From positions 1,426,001-1,490,000 of the forward strand of contig NZ_ACZV01000004.1 in NCBI RefSeq assembly GCF_000176235.1: DNA of 64,000 bases, read 5' to 3'. The notes beneath the pieces were generated by a model. That model did not search any database. It had not been told where the DNA came from and was given only the letters and a program-made list of their open reading frames with translations. Numbering within the stretch: the first letter of the stretch is position 1; each line of letters starts with the position of its first letter. The translations under genes and the position numbers were made by a program. Of this stretch, positions 26,884 to 35,918 are shown piece after piece. Source of the stretch: Vibrio orientalis CIP 102891 = ATCC 33934. Its GTDB lineage: Bacteria > Pseudomonadota > Gammaproteobacteria > Enterobacterales > Vibrionaceae.

Positions 26884-27486
26884 ATGATTGAATTAGCAGA
26901 GACGATTAGAGAGTGGCTGTTTTATGGCGAAGCGTCTTTGTTGATGATGTTTATCGGCGTTATTTTGCTTTCTTATCTACTCGAAGATCTCGCTATTGTT
27001 TCTGCTGCGGCGCTTGCGGTAGAGCAACTGATGCCCGCCAGTCTTGCGTTGGTCGCCATTTTTATCGGCATTAGTAGCGGTGACTTTGGTCTTTATCTCC
27101 TTGGTAAAGCGGCGCAGCGGATTCGTTTCCTTCGCTATCGACTGTTTCGCTATCAACGAGCGAGAAGAGTAAAGCGTCAGTTACGCCAAAATGCCTTTAT
27201 GAGCTTATTTATTATTCGCTTTATTCCCGGCTTAAGAACACTCGGTTTTTCGCTTAGTGGGTTTCTTGATGTACCCAAATGGCAGTTTTTTATCGCCGTG
27301 ATTACCGCAACCGCACTTTGGACGGCGGTGATATTCGGTTCATTTTTTCAGCTCGGCAGCAGCCAATGGATTGCGCAAAGCCAATACAGTTGGTTACTGA
27401 TTCCTGTGGGGCTGTGTCTGATGTGGTTGATGAACAAATTGATTACTAAAACGTTGTTAAGGGGTACTTATGACGCAACTCGCTAA
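26884..27486 (+). CDS. DedA/VTT-family membrane protein
   Basis: 200-aa inner-membrane protein of the DedA family, several members of which flip undecaprenyl phosphate or phospholipid. The signature glycine region GISSGDFGLYLLGKA and the RFIPGLRTLGFSLSG segment are intact, with about four to five hydrophobic spans. Start is uncertain: GTG at 26866, ATG at 26869 or ATG at 26884; the last is preceded by GGTAGGTAGG. It heads a plus-strand operon, and the next gene starts 17 bp before its stop. Confidence 0.88.
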   Translation: MIELAETIREWLFYGEASLLMMFIGVILLSYLLEDLAIVSAAALAVEQLMPASLALVAIFIGISSGDFGLYLLGKAAQRIRFLRYRLFRYQRARRVKRQLRQNAFMSLFIIRFIPGLRTLGFSLSGFLDVPKWQFFIAVITATALWTAVIFGSFFQLGSSQWIAQSQYSWLLIPVGLCLMWLMNKLITKTLLRGTYDATR

Positions 27487-28600
27487 CGTTGCAATGGTTC
27501 CAGCAGGAAGAGTCAATGCGGGGATGCCTGTACTTGATGAACCTAAGCGAGTGATTTCTCCGTTTGAATTTCTACCTGCTTGGTTTTTTTATACACCTGT
27601 TGTCGCTCAAAGTGTCGCATTAAGTCTGTTTCATCGTGATTGGGCGCTGCCCTTGATTGCCAATCCAGCGATCAAATTGAGTGGCATGGTGGGGGAATCG
27701 AAACATGACATCTTTCACTCTGCAGGTGAGCATACCAATCAGTGGATTTTGCCATTTGTCACTGTGACTAAAAGTGAGCAATCCATTGAATCGCTACTTT
27801 CGCTCGCCAAAGAGAAACTATCTGCAGCGAATTTAGGCTATCCGCTGGTGGCAAAACCGGATTTGGGCTGTCGCGGGGTTGGGGTCAAGCTTATCCACTC
27901 AGATCAGCAGCTCACAGACTATATTCAATCGTTTCCACATTCAGGACGCTTTCTTCTACAGCAAAAATCTCACTACAGCGCGGAAGCGGGGGTGTTCTAT
28001 GTCAAACAGCCAGGGGAAACGAAAGGGAAGGTTATCTCTATTACCTTGAAGTATTCGCCGCGAGTGGTTGGTGATGGCACATCGACACTCAAAGAATTGA
28101 TTGCCAACTGTCCGCGAGCGGGAAAACTGCAGCACCTCTACTTACCTCGCCATACCGAACATCTTGAGACCGTGATTCCTGTTAACGACGAATTTCAATT
28201 GGCATTTGCCGGCAGCCATTCAAGAGGCTCTATCTTTCGTGATGGTAACCAGTTCATTACTGAGCAACTGGAGCAAAAGCTAGATGAAGTACTAGGCGAT
28301 TTCGAAGGCTTTAACTATGGCCGCTTAGATGTGAAGTTTACCGATATTCAGTCACTCATGAGAGGAGAGAGCTTCGATATCTTGGAGATCAATGGTGCGA
28401 GTAGTGAAGCGGCGCATATTTGGGATAGTGACACGCCGCTAAGCGATATCTTCTCAACTTTACTCAAGCAGTACCGTTTGCTCTACCAAATTGGCTCAAA
28501 GCATAAGAAACAAGGGCACCAAACGCCAACGTTAGGTGCTTTGTTGCAAGCTTGGCGCGAAGAGAAACTGCTGACTCAACTTTATCCGATGACCGACTAA
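27470..28600 (+). CDS. ATP-grasp family ligase, unknown substrate
   Basis: 376-aa ATP-grasp enzyme. The ATP-binding part has VAKPDLGCRGVGVKLI (about residues 124-139) and FLLQQKSHYSAEAGVF; the magnesium-site end is YGRLDVKF and FDILEINGASSEA. This resembles D-Ala-D-Ala ligase-type carboxylate-amine ligases, but the N terminus differs and the substrate cannot be read. It overlaps the dedA-type gene by 17 bp and is followed in 19 bp by a DinB-like gene, so it is embedded in the operon. Confidence 0.85.
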   Translation: MTQLANVAMVPAGRVNAGMPVLDEPKRVISPFEFLPAWFFYTPVVAQSVALSLFHRDWALPLIANPAIKLSGMVGESKHDIFHSAGEHTNQWILPFVTVTKSEQSIESLLSLAKEKLSAANLGYPLVAKPDLGCRGVGVKLIHSDQQLTDYIQSFPHSGRFLLQQKSHYSAEAGVFYVKQPGETKGKVISITLKYSPRVVGDGTSTLKELIANCPRAGKLQHLYLPRHTEHLETVIPVNDEFQLAFAGSHSRGSIFRDGNQFITEQLEQKLDEVLGDFEGFNYGRLDVKFTDIQSLMRGESFDILEINGASSEAAHIWDSDTPLSDIFSTLLKQYRLLYQIGSKHKKQGHQTPTLGALLQAWREEKLLTQLYPMTD

Positions 28601-28619
28601 ACCAACACCGGAGCCTACT

Positions 28620-29168
28620 ATGAAAAATGCTCAGCTTTACGCTGCATCACAACCAGATAAGCGACCCGATCAAACGGTACTCGGGTGTATTGAAACGCTT
28701 AATCAAGGTTACTTGTTTCTAGAAAGCCTTACCCAGGAAGATTACATCTATATTGCACAACCGCATGTATCAAGTTCGATCGGTGAGCATTTCCGTCATT
28801 GGCTGGATCTGTTTTATGCCATCAAACTGGAACCCGACCATATTGATTACAACGTGCGCCGGCGAGGCCACGAAGTAGAGCGCAATCTCCATATCGCCAA
28901 GCAGGAAATAAAAGAGCTCAGTGAGTGGTTGTTCCATTTGCCGAATCGCATTTTGAGTCAATCTGTTGCGGTCGAAACGGAAGTGATGCTGTCTCAGACG
29001 CACAGCAAGGAAGTCTCTTCAACACTGGAGCGAGAGCTGACGTTTGCCGCTCTGCATGCCACGCATCATTTCGCGATGGCAAAGGTGGTCGCTTCACTGC
29101 GTGGCGTGACGTTAGATTCTCAGTTTGGCGTAGCACCAGCGACCGCAACGTACCAGAGGGCCCAATAG
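28620..29168 (+). CDS. DinB-like four-helix protein
   Basis: 182-aa protein of the DinB/YfiT fold. Histidines in SIGEHFRHWLDLF (about residues 59-71) and in ATHHFAMAKVV (about 155-165) sit where the metal-binding His triad of this fold is found. DinB-like proteins include metal-dependent thiol transferases. Which reaction this one catalyses is unknown. Start ATG is 19 bp after the ATP-grasp gene; the next gene begins 3 bp after its stop. Confidence 0.8.
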   Translation: MKNAQLYAASQPDKRPDQTVLGCIETLNQGYLFLESLTQEDYIYIAQPHVSSSIGEHFRHWLDLFYAIKLEPDHIDYNVRRRGHEVERNLHIAKQEIKELSEWLFHLPNRILSQSVAVETEVMLSQTHSKEVSSTLERELTFAALHATHHFAMAKVVASLRGVTLDSQFGVAPATATYQRAQ

Positions 29169-29171
29169 GTT

Positions 29172-29918
29172 ATGTGTACATTATCTTGGCTTTACCACGG
29201 CAATAACCATTACGAAGTCTATTTTAATCGTGATGAGCAACGCTCGCGCCTTCCCGCGTTAGAACCGCAAAACATGATGATCGACGGAGTCCACTGCGTG
29301 ATGCCGATTGATCCTGTCGGGGGAGGCAGTTGGATCTCAACCAACGAGCACGGTGTGACGGTATGCCTACTCAACTACTATCAAGGCGAGATGCCAAAAG
29401 GTTCGTTGATCAGTCGTGGGTTGATCGTTAAACGCTTAGCTAGTAGCAGTTCAAGTCACAATTTAGATCTTCGATTGATGGAAATGGCGTTGGAGCGTTT
29501 TGCTCCGTTTACTGTGGTTTCTTTTGATACTCGGCGTACAGCCAATGAAACGGTGGCTTGGACATGGGACGGCCACCGTTTGTCTCGTTCACGAGCTTTT
29601 GCGCCTATGGTCTCAGCGGCGATGCATTTTGAGCAAGCCTCTCAATATCGCTTAAATTTGTTTAACGAGCTGGTTGTCACAACACCAAGCAAGGATATTG
29701 GTCGTCTGTTTCACCAAACTCATGACGTTCACTTCCCGCATCTTTCTCCGCTAATGGAGAGAGATGATGCCCGCACTGTAAGTTTTACCTCCGTCATCGT
29801 GTCCTCTACTAAACAGGAGATGAGTTATCGCTCCGTGGATGAGGATCGAACGATCGACTTTCAAGGTTATCAACGCTGGCTGCGTTCACCTATTTCTGAA
29901 CAAGGAATATTTAAATGA
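29172..29918 (+). CDS. NRDE (TANGO2-like) protein
   Basis: 248-aa protein starting MCTLSW, with NRDEQRSR at residues 18-25, the NRDE signature of the TANGO2/Ser-rich family. Cys2 could act as an N-terminal nucleophile if Met is removed, as in Ntn hydrolases; the alternative is a heme-trafficking role as proposed for TANGO2 homologues. The GGGSWISTNEHGV segment is also conserved. It lies 3 bp after the DinB-like stop and overlaps the YHS gene by four bases. Confidence 0.85.
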   Translation: MCTLSWLYHGNNHYEVYFNRDEQRSRLPALEPQNMMIDGVHCVMPIDPVGGGSWISTNEHGVTVCLLNYYQGEMPKGSLISRGLIVKRLASSSSSHNLDLRLMEMALERFAPFTVVSFDTRRTANETVAWTWDGHRLSRSRAFAPMVSAAMHFEQASQYRLNLFNELVVTTPSKDIGRLFHQTHDVHFPHLSPLMERDDARTVSFTSVIVSSTKQEMSYRSVDEDRTIDFQGYQRWLRSPISEQGIFK

Positions 29919-30352
29919 ACAAGTTATTTGCCTTAATTCTTTCTCTGATGAGTTTTTCAGTCTTTGCTGAAGACCCTGTTTATACAGGTTTTTTTAGCAA
30001 TAAAGCACTCGATGGCTATGACACCGTCGCGTATTTCACGGATGGTAAACCGGTGAAAGGGGATAAGCAGTGGCAAACAGAATATCAAGGCGCTGATTGG
30101 TATTTTTCTTCACAAGAGAATCTCAATAAATTCAAAGCCGATCCTCAAACCTACGCTCCTCAATATGGTGGCTATTGTGCGTGGGCCGTCTCTGCTAAAA
30201 ACGACTTTGCTCCTGCGGACCCAAACCAGTGGGCGATTGTTGATGGCAAGCTTTACCTCAATTACAACGCAGAAGTTAAAGCGTGGTGGGACGACGATCG
30301 AAGCGGCCACATTACTCAGGGCGACCAAAATTGGCCAGCCCTACTACAGTAA
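29915..30352 (+). CDS. Exported YHS-domain protein
   Basis: 145-aa protein with a signal peptide (MNKLFALILSLMSFSVFA, cleavage about residue 18) and a YHS-type domain: YDTVAYFTDGKPVKG, then the YGGYCAWAVSA segment whose Cys and aromatic residues are typical of metal- or heme-linked YHS modules. It should be periplasmic. It overlaps the NRDE gene stop by ATGA. The place in the operon links it to the neighbouring lipid/heme-type genes, but the role is unknown. Confidence 0.85.
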   Translation: MNKLFALILSLMSFSVFAEDPVYTGFFSNKALDGYDTVAYFTDGKPVKGDKQWQTEYQGADWYFSSQENLNKFKADPQTYAPQYGGYCAWAVSAKNDFAPADPNQWAIVDGKLYLNYNAEVKAWWDDDRSGHITQGDQNWPALLQ

Positions 30353-30378
30353 ATATTCGTTAGTAAGAGAGACGCATT

Positions 30379-32124
30379 ATGATCACCAGTCCTTTTCGAT
30401 TACCGCGTAAAACGCCCTTTGGATTAGGGGAATCCGTTGTTGAGTGGGCGACCGGCCTTGCTACTTTAGATGCGCTCTATCAGCAAGAAAAACTGCCTGA
30501 AAATAGCATCGAATTTATGCATGAAGCACTGGCTCGTATTGGCACACAATATCGTGTTGACCACGGCAGTGTTGATGATATTCCTAGTGAAGGCCCAGTT
30601 CTGATCGTTGCCAATCATCCCTTTGGTGGCATCGAAGGCATTATTTTAGCGTCACTTATTTCTCAGGTACGTCAAGACGTGAAGGTGCTGGCCAACGAGC
30701 TACTCAAGCGTATCCCAGAGCTTGATGAGCTGTTTATTGGCGTCGATGTATTTGGTGGTGAGCAAGCAAAATCAACCAACCGCCGTGCGATCAAAGAGGC
30801 AAATCAACACTTGAAAGACGGTGGTGTGTTGGTTGTCTTTCCTGCTGGTGAAGTGTCGGCTTGGCAATCGAAAGAGCATAAGGTCACCGATAAAGAGTGG
30901 AGTAAGTCGGTCGCTAAATTTGTCCGCCATGCTGAAGCGACCACGGTGCCGATCTTCATTAATGGCATGAACAGCAAGCTTTTCTATCAAGCAGGGAAGA
31001 TTCATCCACTATTGAGAACCGCCCTGCTCGGCAGAGAGCTGCTGAATAAATCGGGTCAAACCATTTCAGTGTCAGTAGGTCAGCCGATTCCTTATGGTGA
31101 GATAAAAGGCTTTGCCACCGATGAAGATATTACTCGTTACTTCCGTTTAAATACCTATTTGATGAGTAGCTTTGAGAATGAGAAAACACAGGCGTTGGTG
31201 CAGAGCGATGGGGAGACGATTATCGCTCCTGTCGAGGTTGAACTGATTGAACGAGAGCTCTCTGTTTTGGGCCAGTTTCAGTTATTACAGCAAGGTGATT
31301 TCGATGTCTATTGTGTGCCGACCGCATATATCCCCAATATGATGCTTGAGATTGGCCGAGTCCGCGAAGAGAGTTTTCGAGAAGTGGGTGAGGGCAGCGG
31401 TCAAGCGTGCGACATTGATAAGTTCGACTCGCAATATCAGCAGTTGTTTGTCTGGAATCGGGTGAATCGTGATTTAGTTGGGGCGTACCGCTTGGGGTTA
31501 GTTGATGAGCTGATACAAAGCGGAGGTATCGAGTCTCTGTATTCGACCAGCCTATTTAAGTATGACCAGCAATTTGTTGAGAGCTTAGGTCAGTCCATCG
31601 AACTCGGTCGTTCAGTTGTGGCTCGTCAATATCAGCGCAATATGCATTCACTCTTACTGCTTTGGAAAGGCATTGCAGCCTTTGTTCAGCGCAACCCCAA
31701 ATATACCCATTTATTTGGTCCGGTGAGCATCAGTAATGACTACAGCCCAGTAGCAAGGCAATTAATCGCTTCGGTGATGTCCGTTCATTACTATGATGAG
31801 GATAAAGCCAAGTTAGTCGAACCGACGACCCCGCTTGAAAAAAGTGGTCAGGAGTTTTGGCGTCCAGATATGTTGAGCTCTTTATCCAAACTCCCACTAT
31901 TATCTAAAGTGTTGAGTCGGCTTGAACAAGGGATGGGGCTTCCTGTACTGCTAAGGCAATATTTGGGAATGAATGGCAAGCTGGTCTGTTTTAATGTTGA
32001 TCCTGCGTTTAACTATGCGTTGGATGGCCTTATTGTGGTGGATTTGACCAATGTTCCTGCCCGTACTTTGGGGAAATACATGGGGCGAGAGCAAGCACTG
32101 GCGTATTTAGAGCATCATCAATAA
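30379..32124 (+). CDS. olsF: OlsF-like bifunctional acyltransferase
   Basis: 581-aa fusion. The N-terminal half (about 1-270) is a PlsC/OlsA-type O-acyltransferase with NHPFGGIEG (H80) and FPAGEVSAW; the C-terminal half (about 300-580) is an OlsB-type N-acyltransferase of the GNAT-like hemolysin group (IGRVREESFREVGEG, then NRVNRDLVGAYRLG). OlsF of this order makes ornithine lipid or a related aminolipid in one protein in Serratia and Vibrio. It ends a run of tightly packed genes beginning with dedA. Ornithine as the amino acid is inferred from the family. Confidence 0.85.
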   Translation: MITSPFRLPRKTPFGLGESVVEWATGLATLDALYQQEKLPENSIEFMHEALARIGTQYRVDHGSVDDIPSEGPVLIVANHPFGGIEGIILASLISQVRQDVKVLANELLKRIPELDELFIGVDVFGGEQAKSTNRRAIKEANQHLKDGGVLVVFPAGEVSAWQSKEHKVTDKEWSKSVAKFVRHAEATTVPIFINGMNSKLFYQAGKIHPLLRTALLGRELLNKSGQTISVSVGQPIPYGEIKGFATDEDITRYFRLNTYLMSSFENEKTQALVQSDGETIIAPVEVELIERELSVLGQFQLLQQGDFDVYCVPTAYIPNMMLEIGRVREESFREVGEGSGQACDIDKFDSQYQQLFVWNRVNRDLVGAYRLGLVDELIQSGGIESLYSTSLFKYDQQFVESLGQSIELGRSVVARQYQRNMHSLLLLWKGIAAFVQRNPKYTHLFGPVSISNDYSPVARQLIASVMSVHYYDEDKAKLVEPTTPLEKSGQEFWRPDMLSSLSKLPLLSKVLSRLEQGMGLPVLLRQYLGMNGKLVCFNVDPAFNYALDGLIVVDLTNVPARTLGKYMGREQALAYLEHHQ

Positions 32125-32149
32125 ACGGGTTTTATTCAAAAGGATTACT

Positions 32150-32995
32150 ATGCCGACGTCTTTGACGCTACCGATAGCCTTAATAGCTTTTGCTGCCAAT
32201 TCATTTTTCTGCCGGTTTGCTCTCTCAGAGCAGTCAATTGAGCCCGGTGCCTTTACCTTAATTCGCCTGTTATCTGGGGCGTTAACTTTAGTTATTCTGA
32301 TGAAAATTAAAGGGGAGTTTCGCGGTAATTTCCTCTTGTCTGGTCGCAGTTGGCTTGCAGGCGGTGCTCTGTTTGGATATGCCGTGGCATTTTCATTTGC
32401 GTACACTGAGCTTTCAACGGGGACGGGTGCACTGATTTTATTTGGTGTTGTGCAACTGACCTTGATTGCAGCCTATATCGTCTTAGGCCAAAGATTAGGA
32501 CTATGGGAATGGCTAGGGGTTATGCTCTCTGTTGGAGGCTTCGTTGTATTGATGTTGCCATCGGCTCAAACTCCTGACTGGGGGATGGCTCTGCTGATGG
32601 CGCTTTCTGGACTATGTTGGGCTGGGTTCACTCTTGCAGGGCGATACAGTAGTGATGCGCCTTCAGTCTCGATTACCCAAGGTTTTATCATTGCGAGTCT
32701 TTTGGCACTCGCGATAAGCCCATTGCTGCTGACTTCGCAAATGCCACAGATTTCGGGGGTGCTATGGGCGATGGTATCAGGCGTGTTAGCTTCAGGCTTT
32801 GGCTACATTCTCTGGTATCAGGTTTTGCAAAAGATTTCGGTCTTGCAAGCGTCAGTTGCCCAACTTTCTGTGCCAGTCATCGCATTCGCTGCTGGGGGCA
32901 TTGGGTTAGGAGAAACCATCACCTCCACATCGGTGATCGCTTCAATGCTCGTACTCGGAGGAATAGGGCTTATCTTCGTTATGAAGCGAGACTAG
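32150..32995 (+). CDS. EamA/DMT-family transporter
   Basis: 281-aa inner-membrane protein with about ten hydrophobic spans in two EamA repeats, for example the SGLCWAGFTLAGRYS segment opening the second half. Members export amino acids, nucleotides or other metabolites; the substrate is unknown. ATG follows AGGATTACT, 25 bp after the olsF-like stop, so it may share that transcript. Confidence 0.85.
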   Translation: MPTSLTLPIALIAFAANSFFCRFALSEQSIEPGAFTLIRLLSGALTLVILMKIKGEFRGNFLLSGRSWLAGGALFGYAVAFSFAYTELSTGTGALILFGVVQLTLIAAYIVLGQRLGLWEWLGVMLSVGGFVVLMLPSAQTPDWGMALLMALSGLCWAGFTLAGRYSSDAPSVSITQGFIIASLLALAISPLLLTSQMPQISGVLWAMVSGVLASGFGYILWYQVLQKISVLQASVAQLSVPVIAFAAGGIGLGETITSTSVIASMLVLGGIGLIFVMKRD

Positions 32996-33002
32996 ATCTG
33001 AA

Positions 33003-34025
33003 TTAAGCGGAGTCACGCACAATTAGCTCGGGTGGAAGGATCAAACTATATGGTTGAGGGTCTTCTTGCTTCAATTGGTTGATCAGCCTTTTGGCAGCTT
33101 GCTTTCCCATCTCACGAGCATTGGAGTTAACGAAAGTTAGTGAGGGCTCGGTCAACTCGGCCTCCTCCACATCATCAAAGCCAATGACGGACACTTGTTC
33201 TCCTATAAATTGATCTTTGCCGATTGACCGCCCGGCTCGATGTACTCCATATACGGCTCCAAGAGCGGTAGAAGAGTGATGGCATAAAATTGCAGTGATC
33301 TGAGGATGTTCTGACAGTAGCTGCTGGACGGACTGTGCTGCTGACGCTTGGCTTTTACCACACTCAACTACCCATTCTGGTTTAAATGGCAAGCCAAACT
33401 GCATCAGAGTTGAGCAATAACCGCCAATACGTTCTGCTCGGCAAAGTGAGCTGCTTACCCCACCGACATAAGCGATTCTTCTATGCCCTTGCTTAATAAG
33501 GTGCTCTGTTGCTAGCTTGGCGGCGTACATATTGTCTGGACCCACATAGTCGATTTGTTTATCGACGGAGGCTCGGGAGATGCACACCATAGGCAGGTTA
33601 TGCTCTTTTAGGTTTTCAACGTTGAACTGTTGGCTTTCACCTATCGGACAAAATGCGATGCCGCCAACGCCTTGTCGCGCCATGGTCAATACACACTTTT
33701 CAAACTTTTCTTGGCTATCACCACTTTGAGCAAGAAACAGCATGTAGCCTTGCTGTTCGATCTCTTCACTGAGTCCTGCTGCGACCTCAGCATAATAGGG
33801 ATCGCTAATGTCTTTTAGGATTAATCCAATGATTTCGCTGGAGTTGGAGCGTAGGTTAGCAGCCGCTCGATTACGGATATAGCCCAACTCTTCAACCGCT
33901 GAAGTTACTTTTTCGATAGTGTCAGGAGAGATCCTTCCCTTATTGCCCAATACCATTGAAACGGTAGTGACAGAGACTCCTGCGTGTTTAGCGACTTCTG
34001 TAATGGTCACTTTTTTTGACGACAT
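33003..34025 (-). CDS. malI: MalI-like LacI-family repressor
   Basis: 340-aa regulator. The N-terminal helix-turn-helix (ITEVAKHAGVSVTTVSMVLG) matches MalI, and the C-terminal periplasmic-binding-type domain carries the usual ligand region. It is divergent from malX across 237 bp that contain two copies of the MalI operator core AAAACGTTTTATC. By analogy with E. coli it represses malX-malY and itself. The inducer is not known for E. coli MalI either. Confidence 0.9.
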   Translation of the reverse strand: MSSKKVTITEVAKHAGVSVTTVSMVLGNKGRISPDTIEKVTSAVEELGYIRNRAAANLRSNSSEIIGLILKDISDPYYAEVAAGLSEEIEQQGYMLFLAQSGDSQEKFEKCVLTMARQGVGGIAFCPIGESQQFNVENLKEHNLPMVCISRASVDKQIDYVGPDNMYAAKLATEHLIKQGHRRIAYVGGVSSSLCRAERIGGYCSTLMQFGLPFKPEWVVECGKSQASAAQSVQQLLSEHPQITAILCHHSSTALGAVYGVHRAGRSIGKDQFIGEQVSVIGFDDVEEAELTEPSLTFVNSNAREMGKQAAKRLINQLKQEDPQPYSLILPPELIVRDSA

Positions 34026-34043
34026 AGATTCACTTTATGGATT

Positions 34044-34059
34044 AGAAAAACGTTTTATC
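34044..34059. promoter_or_regulatory. MalI operator 1 (malI side)
   Basis: Contains AAAACGTTTTATC and matches 13 of 16 positions of the E. coli MalI site GATAAAACGTTTTATC. It lies 19 bp upstream of the malI start, where a bound repressor would block malI. Confidence 0.75.
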
Positions 34060-34143
34060 AGGAAACTTTACCCCTATTAGCCTGATTTTAAAAGCCCCAC
34101 TTTGAACATGGAAAAACTTGTTTAACTCGATCACAGAAATTTT

Positions 34144-34159
34144 GGTAAAACGTTTTATC
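34144..34159. promoter_or_regulatory. MalI operator 2 (malX side)
   Basis: GGTAAAACGTTTTATC matches the E. coli site at 15 of 16 positions. Its centre is exactly 100 bp from operator 1. It overlaps the -35 (TTTATC, 34154-34159) of a putative malX promoter whose -10 is TATATT at 34176-34181. Confidence 0.85.
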
Positions 34160-34181
34160 AAGAATTTTAGCGGCGTATATT
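34154..34181 (+). promoter_or_regulatory. Probable malX promoter
   Basis: TTTATC and TATATT with a 16-bp spacer; the -35 is inside operator 2, which explains repression by MalI. The malX start is 82 bp downstream. Confidence 0.5.
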
Positions 34182-34262
34182 GAGCGCATAAATACAAAAC
34201 TTCATGCACACACCTCGTTATGTGTATGAGCCCTACAAGTTCTCAAGTTTCGGAGACGCAAT

Positions 34263-35834
34263 ATGTCTAATACCAATAAATCGACTATGTGGGAGTTCTT
34301 GCAAAGCCTCGGCAAGACATTCATGTTACCAGTCGCTCTACTCGCATTTTCAGGCATCCTGCTCGGTGTGGGTAGTTCATTCTCTAGCGCTGCGATTAAA
34401 GAAGCTATCCCTTTCCTAGACAACACCTTGCTTCAATATCTGTTCATGTGGATGACTAAGATAGGGCTGGTCGCCTTTATTTATCTACCTGTGATGTTCG
34501 CCATCGCAATTCCTCTTGGTTTAGCACGAGAAGAAAAAGGTGTCGCGGGTTTTGCGGGTTTCGTTGGATATGCAGCATTCAACTTAGCAATCAACTTTTT
34601 CTTAACCGTTGCAGGTGTACTCGGTGATGAAGCGCAGCGTTCAGCGTACGGCGTGAAAAGCATTATTGGTATTGAATCCATCGACACTGGGATTCTAGGT
34701 GCCGTGATGGTCGGTATCATCGTGGCTAAGCTTCACCTACGTTATTACACATTTAAAATGCCAGATGCGTTAGCCTTCTTTGGTGGTGCGCGTTTCGTAC
34801 CAATCATTTCTGCAATCGTATTGGGTGTGGTTGGCGTCTTCATTCCGTTTGTGTGGCCTTACTTCGCGGCTGGTATCAACGGTATTGGCTATGCGATTGC
34901 AGGAGCGGGTGATTTTGGCCCAATGCTATTCGGTACTGGTGAGCGACTACTACTGCCTATCGGTCTTCATCATATCTTAGTGGCTCTGATTCGTTTCACC
35001 GAAGCAGGCGGTACGATGGAAGTGTGTGGTCAAACGGTCTCTGGGGCGCTGAACATCTTCTACTCTGAGCTTTCTTGTCCTGATACCACTGCATTTACCC
35101 CAGAAGTGACGGCTTTCTTATCACAGGGCAAAATGCCAACTTTCCTTGGTGGCCTACCGGGTGCAGCATTAGCAATGTACCACTGTGCTCGACCTGAAAA
35201 TCGCTCGAAAATCAAAGCGCTACTTATCTCTGGTGTTGTTGCTTGTGTAGTGGGTGGTATTACTGAGCCTCTAGAATTCTTGTTCCTGTTTGTTGCCCCA
35301 GTGCTTTACTTCATCCATGCCATCTTAACCGGTGTTGGCTTTATGGTGATGGGAATGTTGGATGTCACAATCGGTAATACCGACGGCAATATCATCGACT
35401 TCTTAGTCTTCGGTGTTCTGCAAGGCACAGCAACCAAATGGTACTTGGTGCCTCTCGTTGCTGGTATTTGGTTTGCGGTTTACTACTCAGTGTTCAAGTT
35501 TGCAATCACTAAATTCAACCTTAAGACTCCAGGGCGCGAAGTTGATACAGCGGAAGTGGATAAAGAGCTCGAAGCGGCATTTATCAATGAGTCTGGTAAA
35601 GGTGCGGCAGTGTTAGCGGCGCTGGGTGGCAAAGAGAATATCACCGCACTAGATAACTGTATTACTCGCCTACGTATGTCAGTGAACGATATGAGCTTAG
35701 TCGACGACGCTAAACTAAAAGCACATGGCGCTTTAGGTGTGGTGAAGTTGGATGAGCATAACCTGCAAGTGGTGATAGGTACCCAAGTTCACCTAGTCAA
35801 AAACGAAATGCAAGCGATTATGTCAGCAAGCTGA
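34263..35834 (+). CDS. malX: PTS permease EIICB, MalX-type
   Basis: 523-aa glucose/maltose-family phosphotransferase permease. EIIC occupies about residues 1-410 with about ten membrane spans (GITEPLEFLFLFVAPVLY is the conserved EIIC segment); EIIB is at about 435-520 with the phospho-Cys C466 in DNCITRLRMSV. No EIIA domain is fused, so a glucose-type EIIA from elsewhere must supply phosphate. It shares the MalI-controlled transcript with malY and manA. In E. coli MalX can carry glucose and maltose; the natural substrate is unclear. Confidence 0.93.
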   Translation: MSNTNKSTMWEFLQSLGKTFMLPVALLAFSGILLGVGSSFSSAAIKEAIPFLDNTLLQYLFMWMTKIGLVAFIYLPVMFAIAIPLGLAREEKGVAGFAGFVGYAAFNLAINFFLTVAGVLGDEAQRSAYGVKSIIGIESIDTGILGAVMVGIIVAKLHLRYYTFKMPDALAFFGGARFVPIISAIVLGVVGVFIPFVWPYFAAGINGIGYAIAGAGDFGPMLFGTGERLLLPIGLHHILVALIRFTEAGGTMEVCGQTVSGALNIFYSELSCPDTTAFTPEVTAFLSQGKMPTFLGGLPGAALAMYHCARPENRSKIKALLISGVVACVVGGITEPLEFLFLFVAPVLYFIHAILTGVGFMVMGMLDVTIGNTDGNIIDFLVFGVLQGTATKWYLVPLVAGIWFAVYYSVFKFAITKFNLKTPGREVDTAEVDKELEAAFINESGKGAAVLAALGGKENITALDNCITRLRMSVNDMSLVDDAKLKAHGALGVVKLDEHNLQVVIGTQVHLVKNEMQAIMSAS

Positions 35835-35857
35835 TTGTTGCCTTAGATATTTGCTTC

Positions 35858-35895
35858 TCCCTCGGTACGCTCCTTCTCCCCCAAGTGCCGAGGGA
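35858..35895 (+). terminator. Hairpin between malX and malY
   Basis: TCCCTCGG and CCGAGGGA form an 8-bp stem around a 22-base loop, followed by CTTTTAA. The weak T-tract and its place within the operon suggest an attenuator or mRNA-stability hairpin that lowers expression of malY relative to malX. Confidence 0.5.
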
Positions 35896-35918
35896 CTTTT
35901 AACCTTGGGATAATACAC

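Noticed and set aside
34119-34135. Possible CRP site between the MalI operators
   Set aside because: TCACA is present, but the left half (TGTTT) is at the wrong spacing (7 bp, not 6) and matches 3 of 5 bases.
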